From contig LUJM01000096.1 in the NCBI GenBank assembly GCA_001689415.1, positions 32,991 through 96,990 on the forward strand: DNA of 64,000 nt, read 5' to 3'. This stretch comes from Bacteroidales bacterium M2. Lineage in GTDB: Bacteria > Bacteroidota > Bacteroidia > Bacteroidales > Muribaculaceae. The notes beneath the pieces are model-generated. The model worked only from the letters and a program-made list of their open reading frames with translations, was not told the origin of the DNA and did no database searches. Shown piece after piece: positions 17,376-25,650 of this stretch (positions within the stretch are counted from its first letter, which is position 1; every line of letters begins with the position of its first letter). Position numbers and translations under genes: made by a program.

Positions 17376-17409
17376 AGAGCCGTCCTTTGTCGGGACGGCT
17401 CTTTTTTTG
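17376..17409 (+). terminator. rho-independent terminator after the long PL11 gene
   Basis: AGAGCCGTCC (17376-17385) and GGACGGCTCT (17393-17402) form a perfect 10-bp stem with a 7-base loop followed by a run of T. Confidence 0.93.
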
Positions 17410-17441
17410 CTTTGTTCGGCGCGGAATTTTGGATTTTCGAT

Positions 17442-17475
17442 ATTGCAGCAATGTGAAATATTTTTCGTATTTTTG
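17442..17475 (+). promoter_or_regulatory. promoter of the dxr-rseP-rlmI operon
   Basis: TATTTTTG at 17468-17475 fits TAnnTTTG, and ATTG at 17442-17445 is a plausible -33 element with a slightly long 22-base spacer. Transcription from here would exclude the non-ATG starts upstream of 17480. Confidence 0.6.
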
Positions 17476-17503
17476 CGGATTGAAACCCAATCGCACACCA
17501 CCA

Positions 17504-18679
17504 GTGGAAAGGAAACAAAGATTAGCAGTCCTTGGCGCAACCGGCAGTATCGGTCGCCAGACTCTCGACATAATACAGCGCAGCCCTGAGCGCTACAGCG
17601 TGACAGTACTTTCGGCCGGCACCCGCGTCGACGACTTGATATCACTATCGAAGCAGCACAAACCACGGCTTGCAATCATAGGCCGAGACGAGCTGTTACC
17701 GGCACTTCGGGCCGAACTCGAGCCGCTCGGTATAAAGACAGCCGCCGGAGAAAAAGCCTTGGCCGAATCGACATCGGCCGACGACATCGATACCGTTGTT
17801 ACTGCCACGGTAGGCTACAGCGGCCTTGAGCCGACTATCAACGCCATAAAGGCCGGCAAGGACATAGCCCTCGCCAACAAAGAGACACTTGTAGTGGCCG
17901 GTCACCTGGTGAACGAGCTTCTGAAAGACTCTAAATCGCGCCTCTACCCTATCGATTCTGAACATTCGGCAATCGCACAGTGCCTTGCCGGAGAAGACCC
18001 TGCAAATGTTCGCAGGCTGCTTATAACTGCTTCGGGTGGCCCATTCCGCACCTGGAAGCCGGAACAAATAGCGAATGCCAAGGCCGCAGACGCCCTCAAA
18101 CACCCCAACTGGAACATGGGGGCCAAGATAACGATAGACTCAGCCACGATGCTGAATAAAGCGTTTGAAATCATCGAGGCGCACCACCTGTTCCATATCG
18201 AGCCGGAACGCATCGAGGCTGTGGTTCATCCCCAGTCGATCGTACACTCAATGGTAGAATATATCGACGGCGCAATCAAGGCACAGCTCGGCTTGCCCGA
18301 TATGCACCTGCCTATAGCCTACGCACTTGGCCAGAACGAGCGTTTTGCCGATGCCGCCGGTCACCTGAGTATAGAGGACTATGCCACACTGACATTCGAG
18401 AAACCCAATGCAGAGAAATTCCCCTGCCTCGGCCTTGCCCACTACGCACTCGAAAAGAAGGGCAACTCGGCATGTATAATCAACGCAGCCAACGAGATAG
18501 CCGTAGCAGCATTCTTGCGCGACCGCATAAGATTCAACGACATTTACGAAATAATAACCCAGACACTCGCCCGCGTGCCCTATATCGCGACGCTCACCTT
18601 TGACGACTATGTAGCGACCAACGACCACGCACGCGCCGTGGCAGCAGAGTCTGTAACAACCAAATCAAGCAAGCTTTAA
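17504..18679 (+). CDS. dxr: 1-deoxy-D-xylulose 5-phosphate reductoisomerase
   Basis: Dxr makes 2-C-methyl-D-erythritol 4-phosphate from DXP with NADPH, the committed step of the MEP isoprenoid pathway. The NADPH loop GATGSIG is at residues 11-17 from this start, followed by LANKETLV, PIDSEHSAI, TASGGPFR and the HPNWNMG metal/substrate region. No ATG is available in frame. The open frame reaches back to 17387, but that overlaps the preceding terminator and the promoter at 17468, so the GTG at 17504 is the best start and gives 391 residues, the family's usual size. The stop overlaps the rseP start by one base (TAATG), showing an operon. Confidence 0.94.
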   Translation: MERKQRLAVLGATGSIGRQTLDIIQRSPERYSVTVLSAGTRVDDLISLSKQHKPRLAIIGRDELLPALRAELEPLGIKTAAGEKALAESTSADDIDTVVTATVGYSGLEPTINAIKAGKDIALANKETLVVAGHLVNELLKDSKSRLYPIDSEHSAIAQCLAGEDPANVRRLLITASGGPFRTWKPEQIANAKAADALKHPNWNMGAKITIDSATMLNKAFEIIEAHHLFHIEPERIEAVVHPQSIVHSMVEYIDGAIKAQLGLPDMHLPIAYALGQNERFADAAGHLSIEDYATLTFEKPNAEKFPCLGLAHYALEKKGNSACIINAANEIAVAAFLRDRIRFNDIYEIITQTLARVPYIATLTFDDYVATNDHARAVAAESVTTKSSKL

Positions 18680-20121
18680 TGGAAATCCTAATCAAAGCCG
18701 CCCAACTCGTGCTTGCATTGGTAATCCTTGTTACCATTCATGAGTTCGGCCATTATATCTTTGCGCGAATCTTCGGCGTGAAGGTCAATCGTTTCTACCT
18801 CTTTTTTAATCCGTGGTTCTCGCTCCTGCGCTACAACCCCATGAAGGGTACACTTGAAATAATAGCGAGCAACAAAGCCGATGGTAGCCCCAAGGCAATG
18901 GCAACGCTCAAGGTAGGGAAAGAACACAGCCCCCGCCCCGACGGCAAACCGACATGGCGCGACACTATCTACGGCCTCGGCTGGGTGCCATTAGGCGGCT
19001 ATTGCGACATAGCCGGCATGATTGACGAGACCAAGGATGCGTCGAAACTCGAATCAGAGCCTCAGCCGTGGGAATTCCGTTCGAAACCGGCATGGCAACG
19101 CCTGTGCGTAATGGTAGCGGGCGTTGTGCTCAACTTCATACTTGCAATCTGTATCTATATCGGCATTGCATTCCACTGGGGCGACGACGTGATACCCTTC
19201 CAGGCAATGACCGAGGGCATGGACTTCAGCCAGGAACTTCAGGATGCCGGATTCCGCAACGGCGACCGTCTTGTCAGCCTCAACGGCCGACCGCTCGACG
19301 CTACCGACTACTCGATGCAGTGGGATCTGCTGCAGCCCGGTGCTGAAGTGGGAGTTATACGCGAAGGCAAAGAGACAGTTGTAACCGTGAGCGACATGCT
19401 CATACGACAGATAGCCACCAAGGGCAAAGACTATGTGCCGATGAGCGTCCGTGTGCCGGTATATGTGGCCAAGGCAATGCCCGGCGAACCGGCAGCAGAA
19501 GCAGGTATTGCCCCCGGCGACCACATTACTGCCCTTGACGGCCGCAGGGTAGCGTCGATTACCGAATTCATACCCATGCTTGCCGAGTACAAGGGGAAGA
19601 CTATCATAGCCAGCCTCGAACGCCCGGGCCGCGCCGATACCACAGTCAACCTTGCGGTCAACGAAGCCGGAAAGATAGGCATACAGATGCTTAGCCCCTA
19701 CGAGATTTTCGACCGCCAAAAGATACATTACAACCTCCTCGAGTCAATCCCTCGCGGCTGGGAAATCGGCACCGACCGTCTGAGCAGCTATGTATCGTCG
19801 CTCAAACTTGTATTCACCAAGGAAGGCGCACAGAGTCTTGGCGGCTTCGGCACACTCGGCGACCTTTTCCCCAACCAATGGAACTGGTACTCGTTCTGGC
19901 AGATAACGGCGTTCCTGTCGATTATCCTTGCGTTTATGAACATCATCCCCATACCGGGCCTCGACGGCGGCCATACCCTCTTTCTGCTTGTAGAAATGGT
20001 GACACGCCGCAAGCCATCGGATAAATTCCTCGAGGTAGCCAATACCTGCGGCTTCTTCTTGTTATTGTTACTCCTTGTCTACGCCAACGGCAACGACATA
20101 TACCGATATTTCCTCAAATGA
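18679..20121 (+). CDS. rseP: site-2 (RIP) metalloprotease RseP
   Basis: RseP-type M50 proteases cut transmembrane segments, classically of anti-sigma factors after a first periplasmic cut. The 480-residue product has the zinc motif HEFGH at 21-25 in its first membrane segment and the second metal-ligand motif NIIPIPGLDGGH near residue 420. Between them is a large periplasmic part with PDZ-like segments (VPVYVAKAMPGEPAAEAGIA), and the last hydrophobic segments are at the C-terminus. The dxr-rseP order is common in bacteria. It overlaps the next gene by four bases (ATGA). Which anti-sigma factor it acts on is not shown by the window. Confidence 0.94.
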   Translation: MEILIKAAQLVLALVILVTIHEFGHYIFARIFGVKVNRFYLFFNPWFSLLRYNPMKGTLEIIASNKADGSPKAMATLKVGKEHSPRPDGKPTWRDTIYGLGWVPLGGYCDIAGMIDETKDASKLESEPQPWEFRSKPAWQRLCVMVAGVVLNFILAICIYIGIAFHWGDDVIPFQAMTEGMDFSQELQDAGFRNGDRLVSLNGRPLDATDYSMQWDLLQPGAEVGVIREGKETVVTVSDMLIRQIATKGKDYVPMSVRVPVYVAKAMPGEPAAEAGIAPGDHITALDGRRVASITEFIPMLAEYKGKTIIASLERPGRADTTVNLAVNEAGKIGIQMLSPYEIFDRQKIHYNLLESIPRGWEIGTDRLSSYVSSLKLVFTKEGAQSLGGFGTLGDLFPNQWNWYSFWQITAFLSIILAFMNIIPIPGLDGGHTLFLLVEMVTRRKPSDKFLEVANTCGFFLLLLLLVYANGNDIYRYFLK

Positions 20122-21320
20122 CCGACATCAAGACACTACGCCTCAAACGAGGCAAAGAAGACTCACTCGACCGTTTTCATCCATGGGTCTTCTCGGGGGC
20201 ACTCGCGCAGATGCCCGGACATGACAGCAGCGAAATCGAAGAAGGCGACCTTGTGCGCGTGGCCGCATCCGACGGGCGCATAATCGGCACCGGACATTTC
20301 CAAATCGGCAGTATAGCGGTGCGTATGCTCAGCTTTGACGCCGACGAGAATATCGATTCCAACTTCTACCGCCGCCGCATCGAGCAGGCCGCCGCTTTAC
20401 GCCGCGCCCTCGACCTACCGCGCACCGATACCGATGCCTATCGTCTTATACATGGCGAGGGCGACTTCCTGCCCGGCCTTGTTGTAGATATCTATGGTGA
20501 CACAGCAGTAATGCAGGCACACTCGCCCGGCATGCATTTCGCCCGCGAGGTGATAGCGCGTGAGCTTGTAGGGGTAGAAAGCCTCGGCGTTAAAAACGTA
20601 TATTACAAATCCGACACCACCCTGCCCTACAAGGCTCACCTCGACCCGCAAAACGACTACCTGATAGGCGGATACAACCACGACACGGCCCTCGAAAACG
20701 GGCTGACATTCCGTATCGACTGGCTCAAGGGTCAAAAAACCGGTTTCTTCGTAGACCAACGCGACAACCGCGCATTACTGGCACGATATAGCAAAGGTCG
20801 CAGGGTACTGAATATGTTCTGCTATACCGGCGGTTTTTCAGTTTACGCACTTCAAGGCGGCGCCGAGCGCGTGACATCGGTTGACTCATCGGCAAAGGCA
20901 ATCACACTGACCGAGGCCAATGTGGAAATCAATTTCGGCAAGACCGAACGCCACGAGGCTGTTGCCACAGATGCCTTCAAGTACCTCGACGGAATGGAAA
21001 ACGGCGCTTACGACCTGATAATCCTTGACCCACCGGCCTTTGCCAAGCACCGTAGCGCCCTACACAACGCCCTACAGGGCTATCGCCGCCTCAATGCCCG
21101 AGCATTCGAGAAAATAGCCCCCGGCGGTATATTGTTTACATTCTCGTGCTCTCAGGCTGTAAACAAAGAGCAGTTCCGCCTTGCGGTATTCAGCGCTGCC
21201 GCACAAAGCCGCCGCAAGGTACGCATTCTCCACCAGCTAACCCAACCTGCCGATCACCCTATCAACATATATCACCCCGAAGGCGAATACCTCAAGGGCC
21301 TGGTACTGTACGTAGAGTAA
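20118..21320 (+). CDS. RlmI-like class I SAM-dependent rRNA methyltransferase with PUA domain
   Basis: This 400-residue protein has the layout of RlmI (23S rRNA m5C1962 methyltransferase): an N-terminal PUA domain (about 5-75, HPWVFSGALAQ ... GDLVRV), a linker, then a Rossmann methyltransferase with GQKTGFFVDQRDNR, the SAM loop VLNMFCYTGGFS, the acidic NPPY-like motif LDPPAFAK and the catalytic SCSQ cysteine near residue 353. The target base in Bacteroidota has not been deduced here, so no symbol is given. It is the last gene of the dxr-rseP operon by a four-base overlap and is followed by the palindrome at 21326-21408. Confidence 0.9.
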   Translation: MTDIKTLRLKRGKEDSLDRFHPWVFSGALAQMPGHDSSEIEEGDLVRVAASDGRIIGTGHFQIGSIAVRMLSFDADENIDSNFYRRRIEQAAALRRALDLPRTDTDAYRLIHGEGDFLPGLVVDIYGDTAVMQAHSPGMHFAREVIARELVGVESLGVKNVYYKSDTTLPYKAHLDPQNDYLIGGYNHDTALENGLTFRIDWLKGQKTGFFVDQRDNRALLARYSKGRRVLNMFCYTGGFSVYALQGGAERVTSVDSSAKAITLTEANVEINFGKTERHEAVATDAFKYLDGMENGAYDLIILDPPAFAKHRSALHNALQGYRRLNARAFEKIAPGGILFTFSCSQAVNKEQFRLAVFSAAAQSRRKVRILHQLTQPADHPINIYHPEGEYLKGLVLYVE

Positions 21321-21325
21321 CTTGA

Positions 21326-21408
21326 TTAAGTTTCGCAAGCCAACTTGCATTCTGTTGATCACCGATGCGTGAAAAACAGTGTGCATGTTGCATGCTTGCG
21401 AAACTTAA
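21326..21408. repeat. dispersed palindromic element, copy 2
   Basis: TTAAGTTTCGCAAGC (21326-21340) and GCTTGCGAAACTTAA (21394-21408) are perfect 15-base inverted arms around 53 bases, within which TGCATTCTGTT and AACAGTGTGCA can also pair. The first 14 bases equal the arm at 589-602. It could act as a terminator or 3'-end structure for the dxr operon, but there is no T run of standard length. Confidence 0.6.
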
Positions 21409-21523
21409 ATAGTATTTAGGCGGGTGTACTTCTTCAGAGCTTCTGAGCTTCACCGCCGACACCCGAAGTCGCACTTAGCCGTGGGATAAGCTACACAAGT
21501 CATATTTCCTACCGACACGTCGA

Positions 21524-21652
21524 ATGAAATACAACCGGTTGAGCCCCGAATTTGATATTGAAATAGAGGCAAGCCAGCGCATACCCTATGATTATCAAGC
21601 AGGTAACAACAAAGCGCAATCATCGTCCCCGACGCATGAAATAATCGATTAG
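21524..21652 (+). CDS. possible small protein (42 residues), weak call
   Basis: An ATG-to-TAG frame starts MKYNRLSPEFDIEIEASQ and ends HEIID. The frame has no stop as far back as 21479. There is no clear ribosome binding site and no promoter box of its own, and I recognise no family. The only support is that it fills an otherwise unexplained gap with a hydrophilic, non-repetitive peptide; chance is a fair alternative. Confidence 0.2.
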   Translation: MKYNRLSPEFDIEIEASQRIPYDYQAGNNKAQSSSPTHEIID

Positions 21653-21718
21653 ACCGATTTCGAAATACGATTTCGCAAAGCCCAGATAAGAAATTTTAAC
21701 GGTGGTGAGAAGTCAAAA

Positions 21719-21750
21719 TTTGATAAATCGGGAATTTTTCACTAATTTTG
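21719..21750 (+). promoter_or_regulatory. promoter of the etfB-etfA-acyl-CoA dehydrogenase operon
   Basis: TTTG at 21719-21722 and TAATTTTG at 21743-21750 are exact matches to the Bacteroidota -33 and -7 elements with a 20-base spacer. A leader of about 40 bases follows before etfB. Confidence 0.8.
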
Positions 21751-21795
21751 CGCAATTAAACAGAAATTTAACGAATTACATATAAAAAAGAGATT

Positions 21796-22668
21796 ATGAG
21801 TTTGAACATCATAGTGCTTGCCAAGCAGGTGCCTGACACCCGCAACGTAGGCAAAGATGCCATGAAGGAAGACGGCACCATCAATCGCGCCGCTCTCCCT
21901 GCTATCTTCAATCCGGAAGACCTCAACGCTCTTGAGCAGGCCATCCGCCTGAAAGAAACTCATCCCGGCAGCACGGTGACCCTTCTTACTATGGGCCTTC
22001 CCCGTGCTGCCGAGATTGTACGTGAGGCTATGTATCGCGGTGCCGACAAGGGTATTGTGTTAACAGACCGCGCATTAGGCGGTGCCGATACACTTGCAAC
22101 ATCGTACTCGCTTGCACAGGCAGTACGCAAACACGGTAACTACGACCTTATCATCGGCGGCCGCCAGGCTATCGACGGCGATACCGCACAGGTAGGCCCG
22201 CAGATTGCAGAGAAACTCGGTCTGCCCCAGGTAACATATGCTGAAGAAATCGTAGCTGTAGAGGGCGATAAAATCACAATCAAACGTCGCCTCGAAAATG
22301 GCGTTGAGACTGTCAAAGCACCCCTTCCCTGCGTGGTTACAGTAAACGGCAGCGCCGCCGAGTGCCGCCCCCGCAATGCCAAGCGCGTGATGAAATACAA
22401 ACGAGCAGCATCGACCAGCGAGGCCAGCGCACTTAGCGAGAACGCCCAGGCATTCCTTACCGCTCATCCAGAGCTGAATATCGCCGAATGGGGCGCAGCA
22501 TTCGTAGAGGCAGATCCCGAACAGATCGGTTTGGCCGGATCGCCCACAAAGGTTAAGACTATCGAAAACGTAGTCTTCACCGCTAAGGAAAGCCGCCAGC
22601 TCGACAACAACGACGCTCAGATCGAAGAGCTCGTGAAAGAACTAATCGCCAACCACACCATCGGCTGA
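21796..22668 (+). CDS. etfB: electron transfer flavoprotein, beta subunit
   Basis: EtfB binds AMP and part of the FAD and, with EtfA, carries electrons from acyl-CoA dehydrogenase to other acceptors. The 290-residue product begins with the family's MSLNIIVLAKQVPDTR and shows DLIIGGRQAIDGDTAQVGPQ, the glycine-rich nucleotide-binding signature, then KIAEKLGLPQVTY-like and LPCVVTVNG motifs (as EKLGLPQVTY and LPCVVTVNG). It has an exact promoter and is the first gene of a three-gene operon. Its stop overlaps the ATG at 22668 by one base; etfA probably starts at the ATG 30 bases later. Confidence 0.95.
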   Translation: MSLNIIVLAKQVPDTRNVGKDAMKEDGTINRAALPAIFNPEDLNALEQAIRLKETHPGSTVTLLTMGLPRAAEIVREAMYRGADKGIVLTDRALGGADTLATSYSLAQAVRKHGNYDLIIGGRQAIDGDTAQVGPQIAEKLGLPQVTYAEEIVAVEGDKITIKRRLENGVETVKAPLPCVVTVNGSAAECRPRNAKRVMKYKRAASTSEASALSENAQAFLTAHPELNIAEWGAAFVEADPEQIGLAGSPTKVKTIENVVFTAKESRQLDNNDAQIEELVKELIANHTIG

Positions 22669-22697
22669 TGCAGCCCATACACCAATCAATAAAAGCT

Positions 22698-23726
22698 ATG
22701 GCAGACAATAATAATCTGATAGTATACTGCGAATACGATGAAGGCCGCGTAGCCGATGTGAGCCTCGAGCTCCTGACCAAGGGCCGTGTACTTGCCGACA
22801 AACTCGGAGTCAAACTTGAAGCCCTCGTAATCGGCGACAAGCTCGACGGTATCGAAGAGCAGATTTTCCCCTACGGCGCAGATGTAGTATATAAGGTAGA
22901 AGACAAACGCCTCTACCCCTATACCTCTAATCCTCATGCCGCCGTGCTTATCAACCTTTTCCGCGAGATTAAGCCCCAGATTTGCCTCATGGGTGCAACC
23001 TGCATCGGTCGCGACCTGGGTCCCCGCGTGAGCTCGTGCCTCCACAGCGGTCTTACCGCCGACTGTACATCGCTCGAAATCGGCGACCACAAGGATGCCA
23101 AGACCGGTAAAGAATATACCAACCTTCTCTACCAGATTCGTCCGGCATTCGGCGGCAACATCGTTGCTACCATTGTGAACCCCGACTGCCGTCCTCAGAT
23201 GGCTACCGTTCGCGAGGGCGTGATGAAAAAAGAGGTTTACAATGCATCGCACAAAGGCGAGGTAATCAACCTTGATGCAAAGAAATATGTAGATGACACC
23301 GATTTCGTAGTTGAAATCATCGACCGCCAAATCGAGAAGTCGAAAGTAAATATCAAGAATGCACCTATCATCGTAGCCGGTGGTTACGGTGTAGGCAGCA
23401 AAGAGAATTTCGATCTTCTTTTCGACCTTGCCAAAACCCTTGGCGGCGAAGTAGGCGCATCGCGTGCGGCAGTAGATGCCGGTTATGTAGAACATGCCCG
23501 CCAGATCGGCCAGACCGGTGTGACCGTGCGTCCCAAACTCTATATCGCCTGCGGTATCTCCGGCCAGATCCAGCACATTGCCGGTATGCAGGAGAGCTCG
23601 ATCATCATCTCGATCAACAATGACCCCAACGCACCGATCAACACCATTGCCGACTATGTGATTACCGGCGACATGGAAGAAATCGTGCCCAAGCTCATCA
23701 AGTATTACAAGAAAAACTCCAAGTAA
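22698..23726 (+). CDS. etfA: electron transfer flavoprotein, alpha subunit
   Basis: EtfA supplies most of the FAD-binding domain of the ETF dimer. The 342-residue product has an N-terminal nucleotide-binding-like domain (MADNNNLIVYCEYDEGRVAD) and the C-terminal FAD domain with VGASRAAVDAGYVEHARQIG, TVRPKLYIACGISG, QHIAGM and SINNDPNAPI. An in-frame ATG at 22668 overlaps the etfB stop and would add ten residues unlike the family's N-terminus, so 22698 is preferred, although coupling through the overlap is possible. The acyl-CoA dehydrogenase gene follows after three bases. Confidence 0.94.
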   Translation: MADNNNLIVYCEYDEGRVADVSLELLTKGRVLADKLGVKLEALVIGDKLDGIEEQIFPYGADVVYKVEDKRLYPYTSNPHAAVLINLFREIKPQICLMGATCIGRDLGPRVSSCLHSGLTADCTSLEIGDHKDAKTGKEYTNLLYQIRPAFGGNIVATIVNPDCRPQMATVREGVMKKEVYNASHKGEVINLDAKKYVDDTDFVVEIIDRQIEKSKVNIKNAPIIVAGGYGVGSKENFDLLFDLAKTLGGEVGASRAAVDAGYVEHARQIGQTGVTVRPKLYIACGISGQIQHIAGMQESSIIISINNDPNAPINTIADYVITGDMEEIVPKLIKYYKKNSK

Positions 23727-23729
23727 GCC

Positions 23730-25430
23730 ATGGCTAATTTTTATACAGACAACGCCGATCTAAAGCACCATCTTCACCATCCGTTGATGGAAAAGATCGT
23801 TGCGCTGCGCGAGAGAAATTACACTGAAGCCGACAAATATGATTACGCCCCCACCGACTTCAACGATGCGATGGACAACTACGAGCGTGTGCTCGAAATT
23901 GTAGGCGAAATCTGCGGCACCACAATAGCCAACAACGCCGAGGCAGTAGACCACCAGGGCGCATCGTGCTCTGACGGTCGTGCACACTATGCCGACGCTA
24001 CTGTTGAAAACCTCGACGTATGCCGCAAGGCAGGTCTTATGGGTATGGCGATGCCTCGTCGTTTCGGCGGCCTCAACTTCCCTATCACCCCCTATATCAT
24101 GGCCGCAGAAATCGTGAGCCGCGCCGATACAGGTTTCGAAAACCTGTGGGGCCTGCAGGACTGCGCCGAAACTCTCTATGAGTTCGGCAGCGAGGAGCAG
24201 CGAGCCAAATATATCCCCCGCGTTTGCGAAGGCGAGACCATGTCGATGGACCTCACCGAGCCCGACGCAGGTTCGGACCTTCAGAGCGTAATGCTCAAAG
24301 CTACCCAGAAAGAAGACGGCACATGGGTTCTCAATGGTGTAAAACGCTTCATCACCAACGGTGACAGCGATATCCACCTGGTGCTCGCCCGTAGCGAAGA
24401 AGGCACAAAGGACGGCCGTGGCCTGTCGATGTTTATCTACGACAAGCGCAACGGCGGTGTAACCGTACGCCGTATCGAGAATAAAATGGGTATCAAAGGC
24501 TCGCCCACATGCGAACTTGTATACAAGAATGCACCTGCCGAACTTTGCGGATCACGCCGCATGGGCCTTATCAAGTATGTAATGGCTCTTATGAACGGTG
24601 CCCGTCTCGGTATCGCCGCACAGAGCGTTGGCGTAAGCGAACTTGCTTACCGCGAAGCATATCAGTATGCCCTCGAGCGCCGTCAGTTCGGTAAGGCTAT
24701 CATCGAATTCCCCGCAGTGAGCGAAATGCTCGCCGTGATGAAGGCCAAGCTCGATGCCAGCCGTGCCCTGCTCTACGAATGCTCGCGCTTTGTAGATATG
24801 TACAAGATTTACGAGGATATCGCCCGCGAACGCAGCCTCACCCCCGACGAACGTGCCGAGATGAAGCACTACAGCCGTCTGGCAGATTCACTTACCCCGC
24901 TTGCAAAAGGCCTCGGCAGTGAATATTGCAACCAGAATGCTTACGACTGCATCCAGATCCACGGTGGTTCGGGCTTCATGAAGGATTACGCTTGCGAACG
25001 CCTCTATCGCGACGCACGTATCACCTCTATCTACGAAGGTACAACCCAGCTGCAGGTAGTTGCCGCTATCCGCCACGTCACCACCGGTACTTACAGCACC
25101 CTTATCGAGGGCTATGCTGCCGAGGGTTATCCCAGCGAACTTGCCCCCATGGCAAATACACTCGCTGAGCTTACCAAGAAGTACAACGATGCTGTAGGCA
25201 AGGTAACAGAAGCCAACAACCAGGCATACCTCGATTTCATGGCACGTCGCCTTGTCGAAATGGCCGGTGATATCATCATGGCATACCTGCTCCTTCAGAG
25301 CGCCAAGACTGACGAAAGCTTTGTAAAGACTGCTACAGTGTATACTAAGCTTGTAGAGGCCGAGGTTGCCCGCCATACCAACTTCATCGACAATTTCTCA
25401 ATCGAACAGCTCGCCGCTTACGGTATCTGA
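23730..25430 (+). CDS. acyl-CoA dehydrogenase family flavoprotein
   Basis: Acyl-CoA dehydrogenases oxidise an acyl-CoA at C2-C3 and pass electrons to ETF, which is encoded immediately upstream. The 566-residue product shows the N-terminal helical domain, the FAD/substrate segments MSMDLTEPDAGSD and GVKRFITNGD, RRQFGKAIIEFPAV, and the C-terminal signature GGSGFMKDYACERLYRDAR followed by IYEGTTQLQ, in which E436 occupies the catalytic-base position of the short/medium-chain enzymes. It is longer than the classic 380-residue enzymes, with an N-terminal extension and about 100 extra C-terminal residues. Clustering with etfAB suggests an anaerobic role in acyl-CoA redox balance; the direction and substrate are not shown by the sequence. 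Confidence 0.92.
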   Translation: MANFYTDNADLKHHLHHPLMEKIVALRERNYTEADKYDYAPTDFNDAMDNYERVLEIVGEICGTTIANNAEAVDHQGASCSDGRAHYADATVENLDVCRKAGLMGMAMPRRFGGLNFPITPYIMAAEIVSRADTGFENLWGLQDCAETLYEFGSEEQRAKYIPRVCEGETMSMDLTEPDAGSDLQSVMLKATQKEDGTWVLNGVKRFITNGDSDIHLVLARSEEGTKDGRGLSMFIYDKRNGGVTVRRIENKMGIKGSPTCELVYKNAPAELCGSRRMGLIKYVMALMNGARLGIAAQSVGVSELAYREAYQYALERRQFGKAIIEFPAVSEMLAVMKAKLDASRALLYECSRFVDMYKIYEDIARERSLTPDERAEMKHYSRLADSLTPLAKGLGSEYCNQNAYDCIQIHGGSGFMKDYACERLYRDARITSIYEGTTQLQVVAAIRHVTTGTYSTLIEGYAAEGYPSELAPMANTLAELTKKYNDAVGKVTEANNQAYLDFMARRLVEMAGDIIMAYLLLQSAKTDESFVKTATVYTKLVEAEVARHTNFIDNFSIEQLAAYGI

Positions 25431-25446
25431 TCGATAATATCTTATC

Positions 25447-25484
25447 AAAAAAACCGCCGGAATTTGATTCTCGGCGGTTTTTTT
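25447..25484 (+). terminator. rho-independent terminator after the etf operon
   Basis: AAAAAAACCGCCG (25447-25459) and CGGCGGTTTTTTT (25472-25484) are perfect arms around 12 bases. A runs before and T runs after the stem would let it work in both directions, which fits the convergent gene at 25650. Confidence 0.93.
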
Positions 25485-25496
25485 ATTCCTTAAAAG

Positions 25497-25650
25497 CCCG
25501 GTTTAAGGTTTGAGTTTAAGGTTTAGATAATGGCTTCTTTTCACTTGAAACCCGGTTTATGGTTTGGGGTTAAAGTTTAGATAATGGTGATAGACAAACC
25601 GGCGTTTGAGCTATTATCTAAACTCTAAACTCTCAACTATAAACTAAACT
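25497..25650. repeat. degenerate GGTTTAA-like repeats between convergent genes
   Basis: A 37-base unit (25497-25533, beginning CCCGGTTTAAGGTTTGAG and ending GTTTAGATAATGG) is repeated imperfectly at 25551-25587, and a diverged copy lies inverted at 25611-25650 (reverse complement ends GTTTAGATAATAG). Within the unit a heptamer like GGTTTAA recurs. This is intergenic low-complexity DNA; it reaches the last base of the minus-strand gene's stop. Confidence 0.6.

Larger units (their letters stand above)
21321..21795. other. 475-bp intergenic region
   Basis: From left to right it holds the palindromic element 21326-21408, a small stem (CGGGTGT at 21421-21427 with ACACCCG at 21459-21465), a possible 42-codon open frame (21524-21652) and the etfB promoter (21719-21750). 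No RNA gene could be recognised. Confidence 0.65.

Noticed and set aside
17387..17503. Upstream start for dxr
   Set aside because: The region contains the previous gene's terminator and the dxr promoter; only non-ATG codons are available.
21321..21795. tRNA or riboswitch in the 475-bp gap
   Set aside because: No cloverleaf or known aptamer pattern could be recognised by eye.
25497..25650. GGTTTAA repeats as CRISPR or telomere sequence
   Set aside because: Units are imperfect, there are no regular spacers, and a circular chromosome is expected.
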